From the NCBI GenBank assembly GCA_905210995.1, contig CAJLZE010000080.1, forward strand, positions 1-7,903: DNA of 7,903 nucleotides, written 5' to 3'. Below the pieces are notes generated by a model. The model saw only the letters and a list, made by a program, of their open reading frames with translations. It searched no databases and was not told where the DNA came from. Every line of letters starts with the position of its first letter. Within the stretch, counting starts at the first letter, position 1. Both the position numbers and the translations under genes were made by a program. Below are positions 6,305 to 7,903 of the stretch, piece after piece. This stretch comes from an uncultured Anaerotruncus sp. Lineage in GTDB: Bacteria > Bacillota > Clostridia > Oscillospirales > CAG-272.

Positions 6305-7645
6305 ATGACAACACTTCTCAGCATAGCAATCGCACTTATCGCCGGTCTGCTCATGTCCCGCGTCGCAAAGCCCCTTAAGCTTCCCGCGGTCACGGCATAT
6401 CTTGTCGCCGGCATTCTCATCGGTCCATACTGCCTCGGCAGGCTCGGTATAGAGGGCTTGGGCTTCACGTCCACCTCCGCCGTCACAGCACTCGGGCTCA
6501 TCAGCGACGTAGCCCTCGGCTTCATCGCTTTTTCGATAGGCAACGAGTTCCGCCTCAAGGAGCTTGAACACATCGGCAAGCAGGCTCTCGTGATCGGTAT
6601 TTTACAGGCGATCACCGCCACCGTTTTCGTTGATGTGACCCTCATCGTCATGCACATTTTCCTCAAGGAAAAGCTCCCGATATCCACCTGCATCACCCTC
6701 GGCGCCATTGCCACCGCCACGGCGCCCGCGGCAACGCTCATGGTCGTGCGCCAGTACAAGGCAAAGGGCGCGCTGACCGACCTGCTGCTCCCCATCGTCG
6801 CGCTTGACGATGCGGTGGGACTTGTCGTATTCGCAGTTTCCTTCGGCATTGCCAAGGCAATGCACGTCGGCAGCTTTGACTTTGTCTCCATCATCGTCAA
6901 CCCGCTCGTTGAGATAATCCTTTCTCTCGTGCTCGGATTTGTTATCGGTCTTCTCTTCTCATGGCTCGAGCGCTTCTTCCACTCCAGAAGCAAGCGCCTC
7001 TCGCTCGCCGTTACGGTCGTTATCCTTGCCGTTGCGCTCTCAAAGCTCGAATTTGACGTAGGACCCGTACACATCGGCTTTTCGAGCCTTCTCGTGTGCA
7101 TGATGGTGGCTACCGTTTTCTGCAACGTCTGCGACTTCTCAGAAGAGATCATGGAACGCGCCGACGCATGGACGGCACCGCTTTTCATCGTTTTCTTTGT
7201 GCTGAGCGGCGCCGAGCTTGAGCTCGGAGTGTTCTCCGACCTTGCCGTCGTCGGCATCGGCGCGGCTTATATCCTCTCACGCTCCGCCGGCAAGTTCTTC
7301 GGCGCAAAGTGGAGCAGCGAGCTTATGAAGTGCGACAAGAGTATAGTCGATAACCTCGGCATCACGCTGCTGCCGCAGGCGGGCGTGGCGCTGGGGATGT
7401 GCGTGAGCGCACAGGAGCTGGGCGCGGCGGACGGACTGCTGGTCCGCAACATCGTGCTCTTCTCCGTGCTGATCTATGAGCTGGTCGGCCCGCTGCTGAC
7501 CAAGGAGGCGCTGACCGCCGCGGGCGAGATCACCGCCAAGCCCAAGGAGGTCTTGGAGCGCCGCGCCAAAGCGCTCGCCGAAGCGGAGCCGAAGGAGTTC
7601 CTCGAGGAGCGCGAGGCAAAGAAGCATAAAAAACAGGATTTATGA
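6305..7645 (+). CDS. Cation:proton antiporter, CPA2/Kef-type membrane domain without a regulatory RCK domain
   Basis: This 446-residue inner-membrane Na+/H+ or K+/H+ exchanger has many hydrophobic segments from residue 3 to about 398. It opens with the family pattern KLPAVTAYLVAGILIGPY (25-42). The unwound-helix region is GAIATATAPAATLMV (133-147), and the ion-binding helix has IVALDDAVGLV (164-174) with the paired Asp168-Asp169. A lysine in SRSAGKFFGAK (Lys330) may match the conserved lysine of electrogenic members (alignment by eye). QAGVALG (358-364) and ELVGPLL (392-398) are also typical. The C terminus (about 404-446) is a short, highly charged, helix-prone tail. There is no TrkA-N/RCK domain as in full-length KefB/KefC. 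I chose the ATG at 6305, preceded by AAAGGA 13 bases upstream (a rather long gap). The in-frame GTG at 6239 lies inside the promoter and cannot be the start. Codon use changes sharply after about residue 354. Confidence 0.9.
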   Translation: MTTLLSIAIALIAGLLMSRVAKPLKLPAVTAYLVAGILIGPYCLGRLGIEGLGFTSTSAVTALGLISDVALGFIAFSIGNEFRLKELEHIGKQALVIGILQAITATVFVDVTLIVMHIFLKEKLPISTCITLGAIATATAPAATLMVVRQYKAKGALTDLLLPIVALDDAVGLVVFAVSFGIAKAMHVGSFDFVSIIVNPLVEIILSLVLGFVIGLLFSWLERFFHSRSKRLSLAVTVVILAVALSKLEFDVGPVHIGFSSLLVCMMVATVFCNVCDFSEEIMERADAWTAPLFIVFFVLSGAELELGVFSDLAVVGIGAAYILSRSAGKFFGAKWSSELMKCDKSIVDNLGITLLPQAGVALGMCVSAQELGAADGLLVRNIVLFSVLIYELVGPLLTKEALTAAGEITAKPKEVLERRAKALAEAEPKEFLEEREAKKHKKQDL

Positions 7646-7647
7646 GA

Positions 7648-7683
7648 AAAAAGAGACGAAAGCCGTGGCTTTCGTCTCTTTTT
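7648..7683. terminator. Bidirectional intrinsic terminator between antiporter and selD
   Basis: A perfect 17-base inverted repeat has arms 7648-7664 and 7667-7683. The outer five pairs are A-T, giving a T-run at 7679-7683 on plus and an A-run at 7647-7652 that serves the minus strand. The inner stem GAGACGAAAGC closes a loop of about four bases. It starts two bases after the antiporter stop and sits 4 bases past the selD stop. Confidence 0.9.
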
Positions 7684-7687
7684 CCGT

Positions 7688-7903
7688 TCAGTCAAATTCC
7701 AAAGCGCTCTCGCCCTGCGGCAGTACCTCGCCGACGATGGCGCTCCACGGCGCGAAGGCGTGGAGCTTTTCGAGCAGCTCCTCCGCGTCCGCGCGGGGAA
7801 GCGACACGAGCAGTCCGCCCGAGGTCTGCGGGTCGGCGGCCAGGTCGAGCCTCGCGCGCTGTGCGCCGTCGAGCACGCGCAGGCGCGGATTCACATAGTC
7901 GCG
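7688..7903 (-). CDS. selD: Selenide, water dikinase (selenophosphate synthetase), C-terminal fragment
   Basis: The product makes selenophosphate from selenide and ATP, the selenium donor for selenocysteine and, in some bacteria, selenouridine in tRNA. Only the last 71 residues are in the window; the frame remains open to the edge (RDYV...). The diagnostic feature is AADPQTSGGLLVSLP (residues 22-36), the conserved DPQTSGG motif of SelD in the AIRS/PurM-like C-terminal domain. It is followed by an ADAEELLEKL helix and IVGEVLPQG, as at the end of SelD proteins. The catalytic Cys/Sec of the N-terminal loop lies outside the window, so whether this SelD is itself a selenoprotein cannot be seen. The stop is TGA at 7690-7688. 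Another PurM-like kinase is less likely given the motif. Confidence 0.88.
   Translation of the reverse strand, partial: RDYVNPRLRVLDGAQRARLDLAADPQTSGGLLVSLPRADAEELLEKLHAFAPWSAIVGEVLPQGESALEFD

Noticed and set aside
6277..7257. A 326-residue open frame antisense to the antiporter gene
   Set aside because: It is rich in Ser, Thr, Met and Arg with no motifs, and lies opposite a well-supported membrane protein. It is a codon-bias shadow.

Overview
The window looks like ordinary bacterial chromosome from a GC-rich, low-to-moderately distant Firmicute, most likely a gut or rumen clostridium of the Oscillospiraceae type. This is an inference from gene content (a GH36 enzyme with an AraC/cupin regulator, a short transaldolase, a Kef-like antiporter, selD), AGGAG-like ribosome binding sites, AT-rich SigA-type promoters set in GC-rich coding sequence, and strong intrinsic terminators. 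No phage, insertion sequence, CRISPR, tRNA or rRNA is visible.

Layout. (1) 2-1385, plus strand: the end of a nitroreductase gene, abutting an HSL-type alpha/beta hydrolase gene that carries a frameshifting deletion exactly at the HGG oxyanion-hole motif. A bidirectional terminator follows. (2) 1450-5362: a sugar-use module. An AraC-family regulator (minus) diverges from a two-gene plus-strand operon made of a cytoplasmic GH36 alpha-galactosidase-like enzyme and an EamA/DMT-family permease that overlaps it by 11 bases. The 117-base divergent spacer holds a consensus promoter for GH36, a palindromic -10 that can also serve the regulator, and a direct repeat that may be the regulator's operator. 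(3) 5427-6080, minus: a transaldolase of the short TalC/FSA-like class, facing the permease across a second bidirectional terminator. (4) 6305-7645, plus: a CPA2-type cation:proton antiporter, divergent from tal across a 224-base spacer with a promoter on each strand. (5) 7688-7903, minus: the C-terminal end of selenide, water dikinase (selD), facing the antiporter across a third bidirectional terminator.

How it fits together. The regulator, GH36 enzyme and permease form a plausible alpha-galactoside unit. The GH36 has no signal peptide, so it should act on imported oligosaccharide, but the only transporter in the unit is a DMT-family protein rather than an ABC or PTS system. Transaldolase could feed sugar phosphate into the pentose phosphate route but has its own promoter. 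The nitroreductase/hydrolase pair, antiporter and selD look unrelated to the sugar unit.

I see no clearly new biological system. The points most worth checking are the hydrolase frameshift, the shared palindromic -10 region with candidate AraC sites, the GH36-DMT pairing with a non-standard nucleophile motif, and the abrupt codon-usage change near the 3' end of the antiporter gene.
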